Assembly: GCF_019186805.1 (NCBI RefSeq)
Contig: NZ_CP066783.1
Span: 3,547,501-3,611,500 of the forward strand
Source of the DNA: Comamonas fluminis
GTDB lineage: Bacteria; Pseudomonadota; Gammaproteobacteria; Burkholderiales; Burkholderiaceae_C
Reading direction: 5' to 3'
DNA: 64,000 bases
In this document: piece by piece, positions 53,010 through 62,110 of the stretch
Numbering within the stretch: position 1 is the stretch's first letter
Layout of the letters: each line of letters opens with the position of its first letter
The notes under the pieces: model-generated
Told to the model about the DNA's origin: nothing
Database searches by the model: none
Seen by the model: the letters and a program-made list of their open reading frames with translations, nothing else
Program-made: the position numbers and the translations under genes

Positions 53010-53710
53010 GGTGCTTCGCTAAATAGGTCCACGATGCGCCAGCCGCGTTCCTCGGCCAGGGCACGCAAGCGCGCATCGGGGTTGGTGGCCACCGGGTGAT
53101 CCACTTTTTCAAGCAGGGGCACATCGTTCATGGAGTCGCTGTAGAAGGTCGCTTCCACATCCTCCCAGCGCAGGCCCTGGGCGTTCAGCCACTCGGTCAT
53201 GCGCACGACTTTGCCCTCGCGCATATTGGGAATGCCTGCAATCTCACCAGTAAACCAGCCACTGGCATCTCGCGCCAGCTCCGTCGCCAGCAAATGCTGC
53301 ACGCCGAAAGCCCTGGCAATGGGCGCCGTCACAAACTCATTGGTCGCCGAGGTGATGACCACGGTATCTCCTGCATCCAGATGCTTTTGCACCAGCTCGA
53401 TGGCGGCAGGCTTCATCGCAGGGCGAATGACCTCATCCATGAAACGCTGGTGCGCGGCTGCAGATTCCGCCTCGCCACGCTCAACCACGGCTGCCGTGGC
53501 AAAGCGCACGTAATCGGGGATATTGAGCTGGCCTGCCTGGTAATCGGCAAAGAAAGCATCGTTTTGACGACCAAAAGCTTCGCGGTCGCACCAGCCAATG
53601 GCGATGGAGAACTCGCCCCAGCCGTGGTCAGAGTCCAGCGGCAGCAGCGTATGGTCCAGGTCAAACAGCGCCAGCTTTGGCTTGTTTGGCGATTCAGAAG
53701 AAGTCGACAT
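53006..53710 (-). CDS. HAD-IB family phosphatase (SerB-like)
   Basis: A 234-residue HAD hydrolase. Motif I is ALFDLDHTLLPLDSD, motif II is the VVITSATNEFV serine/threonine, motif III the lysine in MREGKVVRM, and motif IV SDSMNDVPLLEKV. This is the HAD-IB subgroup linked to SerB-like and histidinol-phosphate phosphatases; the exact substrate cannot be read from sequence. It lies between hda and pcnB in a conserved Burkholderiales order. Confidence 0.9.
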   Translation of the reverse strand: MSTSSESPNKPKLALFDLDHTLLPLDSDHGWGEFSIAIGWCDREAFGRQNDAFFADYQAGQLNIPDYVRFATAAVVERGEAESAAAHQRFMDEVIRPAMKPAAIELVQKHLDAGDTVVITSATNEFVTAPIARAFGVQHLLATELARDASGWFTGEIAGIPNMREGKVVRMTEWLNAQGLRWEDVEATFYSDSMNDVPLLEKVDHPVATNPDARLRALAEERGWRIVDLFSEAP

Positions 53711-53767
53711 GCAAATCCAACAAAAAGTGCTGTGGCATGGCCATAGCAGGGAGTGAGGCGCTCGGCT

Positions 53768-54475
53768 TCACTCGGTTTCCAGCATGGTCTTGAGCAGCGG
53801 AATAGTGATTGCTCGCTTGTTGCGCAGTGCAAAGCCGTCCAGCATGTCCAGCAATTGCATCAGACTGCCCAGGTCACGCGAAAAGCGCCTGAGCATATAG
53901 TCCATCACTTCGTCGCTCAGGAACACGCCACGGGCATCGGCTTCCTGACGTAGCACGGCACGGCGTGCCGATTCGTCCAGCAGATGCAGTTGAAAGACAT
54001 GGCCCCAGCCCAGGCGGGTGCGCAGGTCTTCACGCAGCTTGAGGTCCGCCACAGGCAACTGCCCCGCAGCCAGCACCCAGCGCGGCAGGCCGGTGGCGGG
54101 ACTGGTGGCATTGACGAACCAGTTAAAGGCGCGTGCTTGCTGAAACGGCGTGTAGATGTCCACATCGTCCATCAGCACAGCCACCCAGCGCTCGTCAAAC
54201 TCTGGCGGGAATGGGGTCGAAGCATCCATCCAGCCGACCATGGCCCCCTGCTCACGCAAGGCTTCACGAACGGCTTTGAGCAAATGGGTCTTTCCAGAAC
54301 CCGCCTCACCCCACAGATAAGTGGGCACTGGCGTTCTGGTTTGCCGAGCCTGACCATCGCCCACCCAGTGACGCAGATGGTCAATCAGGGCTGCATTGGG
54401 GCCGACAAAGAACCGCGACAGCGTCGGGCCGGGCGCCATGCTGATATCCAGAGCCAGCTGCTTCATCTGCGACAT
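53768..54475 (-). CDS. hda: DnaA regulatory inactivator Hda
   Basis: A 235-residue AAA+ protein related to DnaA domain III. It has a short N-terminal beta-clamp-binding peptide (MKQLALDI), Walker A GEAGSGKTHLLKAV, Walker B VLMDDVDIY and a final helical lid. With the sliding clamp it stimulates ATP hydrolysis by DnaA to stop re-initiation. It is the first gene of the hda-HAD-pcnB-folK operon. The start could also be the Met four codons downstream. Confidence 0.93.
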   Translation of the reverse strand: MSQMKQLALDISMAPGPTLSRFFVGPNAALIDHLRHWVGDGQARQTRTPVPTYLWGEAGSGKTHLLKAVREALREQGAMVGWMDASTPFPPEFDERWVAVLMDDVDIYTPFQQARAFNWFVNATSPATGLPRWVLAAGQLPVADLKLREDLRTRLGWGHVFQLHLLDESARRAVLRQEADARGVFLSDEVMDYMLRRFSRDLGSLMQLLDMLDGFALRNKRAITIPLLKTMLETE

Positions 54476-54823
54476 ATGCGCAGCGCCCCCTTTCCTGGGT
54501 GCTCAACAGCCCATGCGGCGAAATCTGGCAGGAGATTCATCAGCATCAATGTGGAAGATACAAAGCCCGGACGCGCGTTCAGATCAGGCCTTGCAGGAAT
54601 GCAGCAGCGCGATCACTCGGTAACAAAAGCGCTAATTTTAGTCTGCAGTGGCGGCCTTCGGCCCCGTCATGGATGATTTTGCCTACTGCTGATGTTGCAG
54701 GCAGGCCATGATTGCCCTGCAAAACCCTTTGTTCCGAGGCAAGCACGCCCGCTGGACGGATGGGGGCCGTAGAATCCCGGGGTTTCCCGCCCATGCTGGG
54801 CGCACCCTGCACCGGATCCATCG
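54476..54823. other. hda-purM divergent intergenic region, no gene seen
   Basis: About 350 bp holding both divergent promoters. No convincing open frame, tRNA or riboswitch is seen. I did not find a PurR-like palindrome or a purine aptamer core. Confidence 0.5.
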
Positions 54824-55876
54824 ATGAGCTCTTCTGCATCCTCCTCTACTCCCATTTCCTACAAAGACGCTGGCGTTGATATCGACGCGGGCGACGCCCT
54901 GGTCGAGCGCATCAAGCCGCTGGCCAAGAAAACCATGCGCGAAGGCGTGATGGCCGGTATCGGTGGTTTTGGCGCACTGTTTGAAGTGCCCAAGCGCTAC
55001 AAGGAGCCCGTGCTGGTTTCCGGCACCGACGGCGTGGGCACCAAGCTCAAGCTGGCGTTTGAATGGAATATGCACGACACCGTGGGCATCGATCTGGTGG
55101 CCATGAGCGTCAACGACGTGCTGGTGCAAGGCGCCGAGCCCCTGTTCTTCCTGGACTACTTCGCTTGCGGCAAGCTGCATGTGGACACGGCTGCTGCCGT
55201 GGTGGGCGGCATTGCCAAGGGCTGCGAGCTGTCTGGCTGCGCACTGATCGGCGGCGAAACCGCTGAAATGCCCGGCATGTACCCCGATGGCGAATACGAC
55301 CTGGCAGGCTTTGCCGTTGGCGCCGTGGAAAAGTCCAAGATTCTGACCGGCCAGAACGTCAAGCCTGGCGACGTGGTGCTGGGTCTGGCCTCGCACGGCG
55401 TGCACTCCAACGGCTTCTCGCTGGTGCGCAAGTGCATCGACCGCGCTGAAGCCAATGGCACGATTCCCGCCACTCTGGATGGCAAGCCTTTCAAGGCCGC
55501 CATCATGGAACCCACACGTCTGTACGTGAAAAACGTGCTGACCGCGCTGGAAAAGCACCCCATCAAGGCGCTGGCCCACATCACCGGTGGTGGCCTGCTG
55601 GAAAACATTCCTCGCGTACTGCCCGAAGGCACTGCCGCTCACCTCAAGGCCGGTAGCTGGCCCCAGACCGAGCTGTTTGCCTGGCTGCAAAAGACAGCGG
55701 GCATTGACGATATCGAAATGAACCGCACGTTCAACAACGGTATCGGCATGGTGGTCGTAGTGGCTGCAGAAGATGCCGCCGCCACAGCCGCCACACTGGC
55801 CGAACTGGGCGAAAAGGTCTACACCATTGGCGCGATCACCGAAATCGGCTCTGGCAAACCGGTTGAAGTGCGCTAA
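54824..55876 (+). CDS. purM: Phosphoribosylformylglycinamidine cyclo-ligase
   Basis: A 350-residue AIR synthetase. Diagnostic stretches are [75 protein letters not shown], and [24 protein letters not shown]. It makes aminoimidazole ribotide from FGAM and ATP in purine synthesis. Full length. The following permease gene starts 36 nt later. Confidence 0.97.
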   Translation: MSSSASSSTPISYKDAGVDIDAGDALVERIKPLAKKTMREGVMAGIGGFGALFEVPKRYKEPVLVSGTDGVGTKLKLAFEWNMHDTVGIDLVAMSVNDVLVQGAEPLFFLDYFACGKLHVDTAAAVVGGIAKGCELSGCALIGGETAEMPGMYPDGEYDLAGFAVGAVEKSKILTGQNVKPGDVVLGLASHGVHSNGFSLVRKCIDRAEANGTIPATLDGKPFKAAIMEPTRLYVKNVLTALEKHPIKALAHITGGGLLENIPRVLPEGTAAHLKAGSWPQTELFAWLQKTAGIDDIEMNRTFNNGIGMVVVVAAEDAAATAATLAELGEKVYTIGAITEIGSGKPVEVR

Positions 55877-55912
55877 TCTAGCCACTTATCGCATTCGCTC
55901 TTTTCAGCTTGC

Positions 55913-56974
55913 ATGACGCAGCACCTGCCCGCTCCCATCGCCCCCCAGCCCCCAGCCCCTTCCAGCAAGGTCATTCTGGCGAGCTATTTACTGATGGCAG
56001 CGGCGCTGCTGCTGGTCATGCACCAGGGGATTCTTCCCGGCCTGCTCTGCGTCTGCGTCGGCTTTTTGCTGACCCGTGCGCTGACCAGGCTGCTGAGCCG
56101 CGCTGACAAGCGCCCCCGCCCAACGGCTGTGTTACCGCGCTGGGCACAGGTGGTTGCCACCACCATCATCATTCTGGCGCCGCTGGCCTTGCTCAGTGGC
56201 GCGCTGTCCCATACCCGCGCCTACATCACGGAAGCTCCTGCTCAGTACAAGGAACTGCTGGACTACCTTTCCAGCACAGTGCTGGAACTGCGCGACAAAC
56301 TGCCTGCCGACATGGCAGCCCAGTTGCCCGAAGGCTCTCAGGAAATTCAGCGGCTGCTGTCCCACTATCTGGCAACCAAGGCCGGCATATTGGCCAATGC
56401 AGGCCGCACCTGGCTGACGGGCCTGCTCTACGCCTATGTGGGCATCATCATTGGTGCGCTGGCGGCTGTGCGCCCTATTTCCCTGCGTCGCCCCCCGCTG
56501 GTGGCCGCGCTGAATCAGCGCATTCTGTATTTTGGCGAGGCCTTCCGCCAGATCGTCGCAGCCCAGTTCTGGATTGCCGCGTTCAATACCGCACTCACCG
56601 CCATCTTCCTGCTGCTGGTGCTGCCCATCTGGGATCTGAGCCTGCCCTATACCCCGGCACTGATTACGCTGACTTTTTTTGCCGGCCTGATTCCCATCGT
56701 CGGCAATCTGCTGTGCAACACAGTGCTGACCATTGTGGGCCTGTCTGTCTCGCCCGTCGCAGCCGCCGCTTGCCTGGCGTTTCTGATCCTGATCCACAAG
56801 GCCGAATACGTCATCAACGCCAAGGTGGTTGGCACGCGCACCCATATGGGCGTGTGGGAACTACTGGCCGTGATGTTTGTGGCCGAATCTGTCTTTGGCC
56901 CCGCCGGTCTGGTGGCTGCACCGCTGTTTTACGCCTACCTCAAGAAAGAACTGGAAGCCGTCAAGCTGGTGTGA
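55913..56974 (+). CDS. AI-2E family (YdiK/PerM-like) permease
   Basis: A 353-residue membrane protein with an N-terminal hairpin, a soluble segment (about 95-160) and a cluster of C-terminal helices including GLIPIVGNLLCNTVLTIVGLSVSP and the conserved EYVINAKVVGTRTHMGVWELL. Family members include TqsA and sodium/proton antiporters; the substrate is unclear. Its place just after purM is conserved in several betaproteobacteria. ATG 55913 is used. Confidence 0.9.
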   Translation: MTQHLPAPIAPQPPAPSSKVILASYLLMAAALLLVMHQGILPGLLCVCVGFLLTRALTRLLSRADKRPRPTAVLPRWAQVVATTIIILAPLALLSGALSHTRAYITEAPAQYKELLDYLSSTVLELRDKLPADMAAQLPEGSQEIQRLLSHYLATKAGILANAGRTWLTGLLYAYVGIIIGALAAVRPISLRRPPLVAALNQRILYFGEAFRQIVAAQFWIAAFNTALTAIFLLLVLPIWDLSLPYTPALITLTFFAGLIPIVGNLLCNTVLTIVGLSVSPVAAAACLAFLILIHKAEYVINAKVVGTRTHMGVWELLAVMFVAESVFGPAGLVAAPLFYAYLKKELEAVKLV

Positions 56975-56994
56975 GCGGCCCAAGCCCTCAAAAC

Positions 56995-57843
56995 CTATAG
57001 CACCTTACGCAAATTGTTCATGGTTTTTTCCAGAAAACCATATTCAGAATCAGGTGCAACCAGCGCATAGCGCTCCAGATCGGAGAGCGCCCTGTCATTG
57101 ATGCCCGCCTGCGCATAGGCCAGACCTCGCTCGCGCAGCAGCTCTGACTTCGCGGGCTGCAGCAGCATCAGACGGTTGATGACTGCCACCAGCATGTCCC
57201 AGTCGCGCTGGGACTGGTGAATTTCCTGCAGATTGCGCAGCATGCGCTCCACAATGTCACGCGGGCTGGCGGCCTGCAGATACAGTCCCAGTGGCGCTGC
57301 CTCATCAGCAGAGATACCCGCCTGATCGAGAAAAGGCTGCAGACGTTCGGCCAGCGCATTGGCCGAATGCGACTCCCCCGTCAAAGGATCCAGCACCACC
57401 TGCCCCTGCGGCAGCAGCGCCTTGACCATGAAGTGCCCCGGAAAACTGATGCCTTCCACCGCCAGACCCAGACTGCTGGCCAGCTCCAGCCAGATCAGCG
57501 CCACGCTGATGGGAATGCCCCGCCGCGTGTTGAGCACATGGTGGATGTAGCTATTGCCCGGGTCGTAGTAGTTGTTGAGATTGCCCGCAAAGCCCAGCTC
57601 GCCATAAAAGAATTTATTGAGGGCGCTGAGCTGGCGCAACGGGTCTGTCTCGCCCGACAGGCGCTGCTTCAGCCGCACCTGCAGGCGGTCCAGCTCGGCC
57701 ATCACGGCCTGCAGATCAAGGCCTGGGGCCGCATCCTGGGCAATGCTGATGGCGGCCTCGGTCAGCGCAAAGTTTTCATCACTCTGAACCAGAGAGGCAA
57801 AGTACTGCAGGGCGGTGGGGTGCTCGTCAATCGTCCAACTCAT
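56995..57843 (-). CDS. SirB1-type transglutaminase-like/TPR protein
   Basis: A 282-residue protein. The N-terminal SirB1 domain has ALNKFFYGELGFAGNLNNYYDPGNSYIHHVLNTRRGIPISVALIWLELASSLGL and the SFPGHFMVK His segment of a papain-like/transglutaminase-like fold, in which the catalytic cysteine is replaced. The C-terminal part has a TPR-like pair (MLVAVINRLMLLQPAK, LSDLERYALVAPDSE). Function is poorly known across the family. ATG 57843 is chosen. It converges with the purM operon with only 20 nt between the stops. Confidence 0.9.
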   Translation of the reverse strand: MSWTIDEHPTALQYFASLVQSDENFALTEAAISIAQDAAPGLDLQAVMAELDRLQVRLKQRLSGETDPLRQLSALNKFFYGELGFAGNLNNYYDPGNSYIHHVLNTRRGIPISVALIWLELASSLGLAVEGISFPGHFMVKALLPQGQVVLDPLTGESHSANALAERLQPFLDQAGISADEAAPLGLYLQAASPRDIVERMLRNLQEIHQSQRDWDMLVAVINRLMLLQPAKSELLRERGLAYAQAGINDRALSDLERYALVAPDSEYGFLEKTMNNLRKVL

Positions 57844-57947
57844 AAGCGGCTTTGTAAGCCGCCTGCGCCGTAATGACAAGCGAAATACCCCTGATGCGTA
57901 GGCAGAACCTGCGCTAGCCGCTCATTTTTTTGAGTGAAACCGTGCTT

Positions 57948-59513
57948 TTAGCGGCGCAGCAACTGGCGAAGATTCAAGCCCGAGAGCCGCAGCACGCCAA
58001 AGTACAGCACAGCCGCCCCCGCCATCATGGCGGCCAGCAGGCCCGCGCGCAGCAGGCTCTGGCTGCGCAGGCCCACCCAGTCAAAGTGCTGGCTGCCCCA
58101 CAGCAGCAGCACAGCAAGCAGCACACTGGCCGCCAGCACCTGCACGATGAACTTGAGCCAGCCCGGCTGGGGCTGGTAGACGCCACGGCGCAGCAGCCCA
58201 GTCAGCAGCCAAGTCGCATTGACCAGCGCCGCCAGACCAATCGACAGCGCCAGGCCTGTGTGCTTGAGCCAGGGCACCAGCACCAGATTCAGCAACTGCG
58301 TGATGACCAGCACCACGATAGCGATCTTGACGGGTGTGCGAATGTCCTGGCTGGCGTAATAGCCAGGGGCCAACACCTTGATGGCCACCAGGCCCAGCAG
58401 GCCTGCGCCATAGCCCATCAGCGCCAGCGAGATCTGGCCCACATCGCTGTCATGCAGGGCACCGCGGTGGAACAGCGTGGCCACCAGCGGCGTGGCAAAA
58501 GTCAGCAGGCCCACGGCGCAAGGCACGGCCAGCAGCACGACCAGGCGCAAGCCCCAGTCCAGCATGTTCGAGTAACGCTGCGCATCGCCCGCCGCCTTGG
58601 CCGAGGCCAGTTGCGGTGTCAGCACCACACCCAGCGCCACGCCCAGCAGCGAGGTGGGAAACTCCATCAAACGGTCGGCATAGAACAGCCAAGTCACGCT
58701 GCCCGGCGCCATGTACGACGCGATCTGGGTGTTGATCATCAAGGAGATCTGCGCCACACCCACACCCAGCAGGGCTGGCCCCATCAGCGCCAGAATGCGG
58801 CGCACACCGGCTTCATTCCAGGCTTCCCGAATGGCAGATGGCGAAAAGCCAATGCGCGGCATCAAACTCATGGCGCGCAGTGCGGGAATCTGCACCCCCA
58901 GTTGCAGCACACCGCCCAGCATCACCCCGCCAGCCATGGCATAGATGGGCTCAAAGCCATGCTTTTGCAGCCAGGGCGCACCCAGCAGCGCCGCCACAAT
59001 CATGCTCAGATTCAGCAGCACCGGCGTGGCCGCTGGCACGGCAAACTTCTTCCAAGTGTTGAGAATGCCCGCCGAAAGCGCCACCAGCGACATAAAGCCG
59101 ATGTAGGGGAACATCCAGCGCGTCATCACCACGGCAGCGTGGTAGCCGTCCGGTGCCTGGCGCATGCCGCTGGCCAGCAGCCACACCAGCAAAGGCGCGC
59201 CGATCACGCCCAGCACGCACACCACAATCAGCGCCCAGAACAAAATGGTGGCCACATGGCTAATCAGCTTGTGCGTGGCCTCTTCCCCATGCTGGGTCTT
59301 GCTGGCAGCCAGCACCGGCACAAAGGCCTGGCTAAACGCCCCTTCGGCGAACAGGCGCCTGAAAAGATTGGGAATTCTGAAGGCGACATTGAAAGCATCC
59401 GTCAGGGCATTCGCCCCGAACATGGAAGCCATGAGCAGATCGCGCACCAGCCCCGAAATACGGGAGGCCAGCGTCAGAAGGGATACGGTGGAGGCGGCTT
59501 TGAACAGTGACAC
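57948..59513 (-). CDS. murJ: Lipid II flippase MurJ
   Basis: A 521-residue protein with 14 predicted transmembrane helices. It opens SLFKAASTVSLLTLASRISGLVRDLLMASMFGANALTDAFNVAFRIPNLFRRLFAEGAFSQAFVPV, a highly conserved MurJ/MviN start with the essential Arg residues. It flips lipid II across the inner membrane for peptidoglycan synthesis. It is monocistronic, convergent to nothing nearby, and divergent from rpsT. Confidence 0.97.
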   Translation of the reverse strand: MSLFKAASTVSLLTLASRISGLVRDLLMASMFGANALTDAFNVAFRIPNLFRRLFAEGAFSQAFVPVLAASKTQHGEEATHKLISHVATILFWALIVVCVLGVIGAPLLVWLLASGMRQAPDGYHAAVVMTRWMFPYIGFMSLVALSAGILNTWKKFAVPAATPVLLNLSMIVAALLGAPWLQKHGFEPIYAMAGGVMLGGVLQLGVQIPALRAMSLMPRIGFSPSAIREAWNEAGVRRILALMGPALLGVGVAQISLMINTQIASYMAPGSVTWLFYADRLMEFPTSLLGVALGVVLTPQLASAKAAGDAQRYSNMLDWGLRLVVLLAVPCAVGLLTFATPLVATLFHRGALHDSDVGQISLALMGYGAGLLGLVAIKVLAPGYYASQDIRTPVKIAIVVLVITQLLNLVLVPWLKHTGLALSIGLAALVNATWLLTGLLRRGVYQPQPGWLKFIVQVLAASVLLAVLLLWGSQHFDWVGLRSQSLLRAGLLAAMMAGAAVLYFGVLRLSGLNLRQLLRR

Positions 59514-59639
59514 GCTGCGAAGTGTATGCGTTCACGCCCACGCCCGCTTGCCAAGATCGCACGCTTTGCACTCTGTAGCACTCGTCAATCAGGCATGCCC
59601 TAACACCAGGACAGCAAGCAAGCGCCGCCGCGCAGCGAG

Positions 59640-59712
59640 GCTGTCGTCCCCCTCCCCTAGCGCGCAGCGCGTAGAGAGAGGGGTGAAGCCGCGCAGCGGC
59701 ACAGGGGGTGTG
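59640..59712. repeat. GC-rich REP-like element upstream of rpsT
   Basis: GTCGTCCCCCTCCCCTAGCG, GCGCGTAGAGAGAGGGG and GTGAAGCCGCGCAGCGGCAC form nested hairpins. The parts are related to the elements at 29976 and 60172. It lies in the murJ-rpsT divergent region, just before the rpsT promoter. Confidence 0.55.
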
Positions 59713-59765
59713 CTAGAATCCGTGGTTTTGCTGACATCATCCTCAGACACCTAAGGAAATAAATC

Positions 59766-60059
59766 ATGGCAACTAAAGCCAAAAAGAACCCCCGCCTGGC
59801 TTCCGGCCGCAAGCGCGCCCGCCAGAACGTCAAGCTGAACGCTGCGAACACTTCGCTGCGTTCCAAGTACCGCACTGCTGTCAAGAATGTCGAGAAGGCT
59901 GTTGTGGCCGGCGACAAGACCAAGGCAGCTGAACTGTTTGCCAAGGCTCAGTCCGTGATCGACACGATCGCTGACAAGGGCATCTTCCACAAGAACAAGG
60001 CAGCTCGCGATAAGAGCCGCCTGTCCGCCAAGGTCAAGGCCCTGGCTCTGGCTGCTTAA
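59766..60059 (+). CDS. rpsT: 30S ribosomal protein S20
   Basis: A 97-residue, very basic helical protein beginning [32 protein letters not shown] and ending [16 protein letters not shown]. It binds 16S rRNA near the body of the 30S subunit. AAGGAAA precedes the ATG. A strong terminator follows at 60134. Confidence 0.97.
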   Translation: MATKAKKNPRLASGRKRARQNVKLNAANTSLRSKYRTAVKNVEKAVVAGDKTKAAELFAKAQSVIDTIADKGIFHKNKAARDKSRLSAKVKALALAA

Positions 60060-60133
60060 ACCCAGCCTCCCTCAAGCACGGATGACTTCGGTCATCTGCC
60101 GTTTGTAACGGGTGCGCTGTCAGCAAAAACATC

Positions 60134-60160
60134 AAAACCGCCTTCGGGCGGTTTTTTTGT
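60134..60160 (+). terminator. Rho-independent terminator of rpsT
   Basis: AAAACCGCC (60135-60142) and GGCGGTTTT around a TTCG tetraloop, followed by TTTTTG. It lies ~75 nt after the rpsT stop. Confidence 0.95.
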
Positions 60161-60171
60161 GGGTGAATGAA

Positions 60172-60262
60172 TCCCCCCTGAGGCGCTTTGCGCCTTCCCC
60201 CCAGGGGGACGACGCCTTCGCCGCGAGGCGGCTCTTGCTCGGCGTCTCTGGCTTGGGGCATG
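60172..60262. repeat. GC-rich REP-like element downstream of rpsT
   Basis: CCCCCTGAGGCGCTTTGCGC and CGCCTTCGCCGCGAGGCGG blocks, then GCTCTTGCTCGGC. Shares CTGAGGCG/CTTCGCCGCGAGGCGGC words with 29976-30045. Confidence 0.6.
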
Positions 60263-60338
60263 CCTTATCGGCGCGCAGCGGGCATAAAAAAACGCACCTT
60301 TGTGCGTTCATTCGTCTGGATTTGAGAAAAGAAAGCGC

Positions 60339-60662
60339 TCAGGCTTTCTTTTTGACTTCGTCGGGGATCAGGCAGGCTTCGGCCACTTGCAGGTCATTGT
60401 CCTTGGCGAAGTTCAGGCAGAAGTCCCAGGCCATGGGTTCGTAGTCGCGCAGGTCGCGGTTGATGACCACGCATTTGGTGCCATTCATCACTGTGGGCAC
60501 GCACCAGGGAGAGTAGCTCAGGTGACTGCCTGCACAGGCTCCGCCTGGTCGAAACTGGCTCATGACTCCAGCCAGGCGCTCGGCCCAGTCGCTGGGTCGG
60601 AACGTTTTGCCGGCCTGAGTCATACCCAGAATGAACAGTTCTTTGCTGGAAGGGGTAACCAT
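60339..60662 (-). CDS. DUF3579 domain protein
   Basis: A 107-residue protein with a hydrophilic N-terminus (VTPSSKELFILGMTQAGKTFRPSDWAERLAG) and a Cys-containing centre (GGACAGSHLSYSPWCVPTVMNGTKCVVINRDLRDYEPMAWDF). This matches the DUF3579 family of Burkholderiales, function unknown, usually found beside argF/argD. ATG 60662 gives the family N-terminus; longer frames add a basic tract. Divergent from argD. Confidence 0.88.
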   Translation of the reverse strand: MVTPSSKELFILGMTQAGKTFRPSDWAERLAGVMSQFRPGGACAGSHLSYSPWCVPTVMNGTKCVVINRDLRDYEPMAWDFCLNFAKDNDLQVAEACLIPDEVKKKA

Positions 60663-60730
60663 CAAATATTCGCCAAAAAAATCCGGGGCGACCGGGCGGG
60701 ATCTCCACCAACATGCCCAATGAATCATTC

Positions 60731-60750
60731 TAGCTCTTATATAAGAGCTA
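60731..60750. promoter_or_regulatory. Perfect 20-bp palindrome TAGCTCTTATATAAGAGCTA
   Basis: A complete dyad in the 250-bp region between the divergent DUF3579 gene and argD. AT-rich centre and length are typical of a dimeric regulator site. Which regulator binds is unknown; arginine-responsive control of argD-argF is one option. Confidence 0.5.
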
Positions 60751-60913
60751 GGGTTAGTCTGCAGATGTCAACCCCAGTATGACGTAGGTTCATTGCATGG
60801 CAGCGATGCGCAATCCGCAATGTTGGGGTTATCAGGGGCATCTAGAATCAAGCCTCGCATTTTTTCAAGGTGTCCTGTGCACCGCCAACCGTCCTGTTGA
60901 GGAGATTCCTGCA

Positions 60914-62110
60914 ATGACCGTTTCCACCGAGGTTGTCCAGCCCCACGTGATGTCCACCTATGGCCGCGTCCCTATCGCTCTGGAGCGAGGTCAGGGCTGC
61001 CGCCTGTGGGATGTCAACGGCAAGGAATACCTCGATGCACTGGGCGGCATCGCGGTCAACACACTGGGTCACAACCACCCAAAGTTCGTGCCTGCGATTC
61101 AGGACCAGGTGGCCAAGCTGATCCACTGCTCCAACTACTACAACGTGCCCGGCCAGGAAGAGCTTGCCAAGCTGCTGACCGAGCGCGCCAAGATGGACAA
61201 GGCCTTTTTCTGCAGCACTGGCCTGGAAGCCAACGAAGCCGCCATCAAGCTGGCACGCAAGTTTGGCGTGGACAAGGGCATCGCCAACCCCGTGATCGTG
61301 GTCTATGACCATGCTTTCCACGGCCGTTCGCTGGGCACCATGAGCGCCACCGCCAACCCCAAGGTGCGCGAAGGCTTTGGCCCGCTGCTGGAAGGCTTTA
61401 TCCGCATTCCCGCCAACGACATCGAAGCCCTGAAGAAAGCCACCGCAGGCAACCCCAACATCGTCGGCGTGATGATGGAGCCCATTCAGGGCGAAGGCGG
61501 CCTGCACCCCATGCGTGCCGAATACATGCAGCAAGTGCGCGCCCTGTGCGATGCCAATGACTGGCTGATGATTCTGGACGAAGTGCAATCCGGCATGGGC
61601 CGCACCGGCAAGTGGTTTGCCCACCAGTGGGCAGGCATCGTGCCTGATGTGATGTCTCTGGCCAAGGGCCTGGGCTCTGGCGTGCCTGTGGGCGCCATCG
61701 TGGCCAAGGGCAAGGCAGCCGAAGTGCTCAAGCCCGGCAACCACGGCACGACCTTCGGTGGCAACCCCCTGTCCATGCGCGCTGGTATCGAAACCATCCG
61801 CATCATGGAAGAAGATGGTCTGCTGGCACACACCACCAAGGTTGGTGCGCACCTGAAGGCCAAGCTGCAGCAAGAACTGGGCAGCCTGCCTGGCGTGGTG
61901 GACGTGCGCGGCGAGGGCCTGATTATCGGCATCGAGCTGAACAAGCCCTGCGGCGTGCTGCTGGGCCGTGGCGCCGAAGCGGGCCTGCTGTTCTCCGTCA
62001 CCGCCGATACCGTGGTGCGCCTGGTGCCTCCGCTGATCATGACGGAAGCCGAAGCTGACGAAGTCGTGGCACGCCTGAAGCCACTGGTGCAGCAATTCCT
62101 TGCCGAATGA
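60914..62110 (+). CDS. argD: Acetylornithine aminotransferase
   Basis: A 398-residue class III PLP aminotransferase. The PLP lysine is in VMSLAKGLGSGVPVG, with FFCSTGLEANEAAIKLARKFG, the cofactor-phosphate motif and LDEVQSGMGRTGKWFAHQ. It converts N-acetylglutamate semialdehyde to acetylornithine. ATG 60914 has the GGAG site 8 nt upstream. It overlaps argF by 4 nt, forming an argDF operon. Confidence 0.93.
   Translation: MTVSTEVVQPHVMSTYGRVPIALERGQGCRLWDVNGKEYLDALGGIAVNTLGHNHPKFVPAIQDQVAKLIHCSNYYNVPGQEELAKLLTERAKMDKAFFCSTGLEANEAAIKLARKFGVDKGIANPVIVVYDHAFHGRSLGTMSATANPKVREGFGPLLEGFIRIPANDIEALKKATAGNPNIVGVMMEPIQGEGGLHPMRAEYMQQVRALCDANDWLMILDEVQSGMGRTGKWFAHQWAGIVPDVMSLAKGLGSGVPVGAIVAKGKAAEVLKPGNHGTTFGGNPLSMRAGIETIRIMEEDGLLAHTTKVGAHLKAKLQQELGSLPGVVDVRGEGLIIGIELNKPCGVLLGRGAEAGLLFSVTADTVVRLVPPLIMTEAEADEVVARLKPLVQQFLAE

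Noticed and set aside
57930..59510. 526-codon plus-strand frame opposite murJ
   Set aside because: Gln/His/Arg-rich translation typical of GC-rich antisense frames; murJ on the minus strand is fully conserved.
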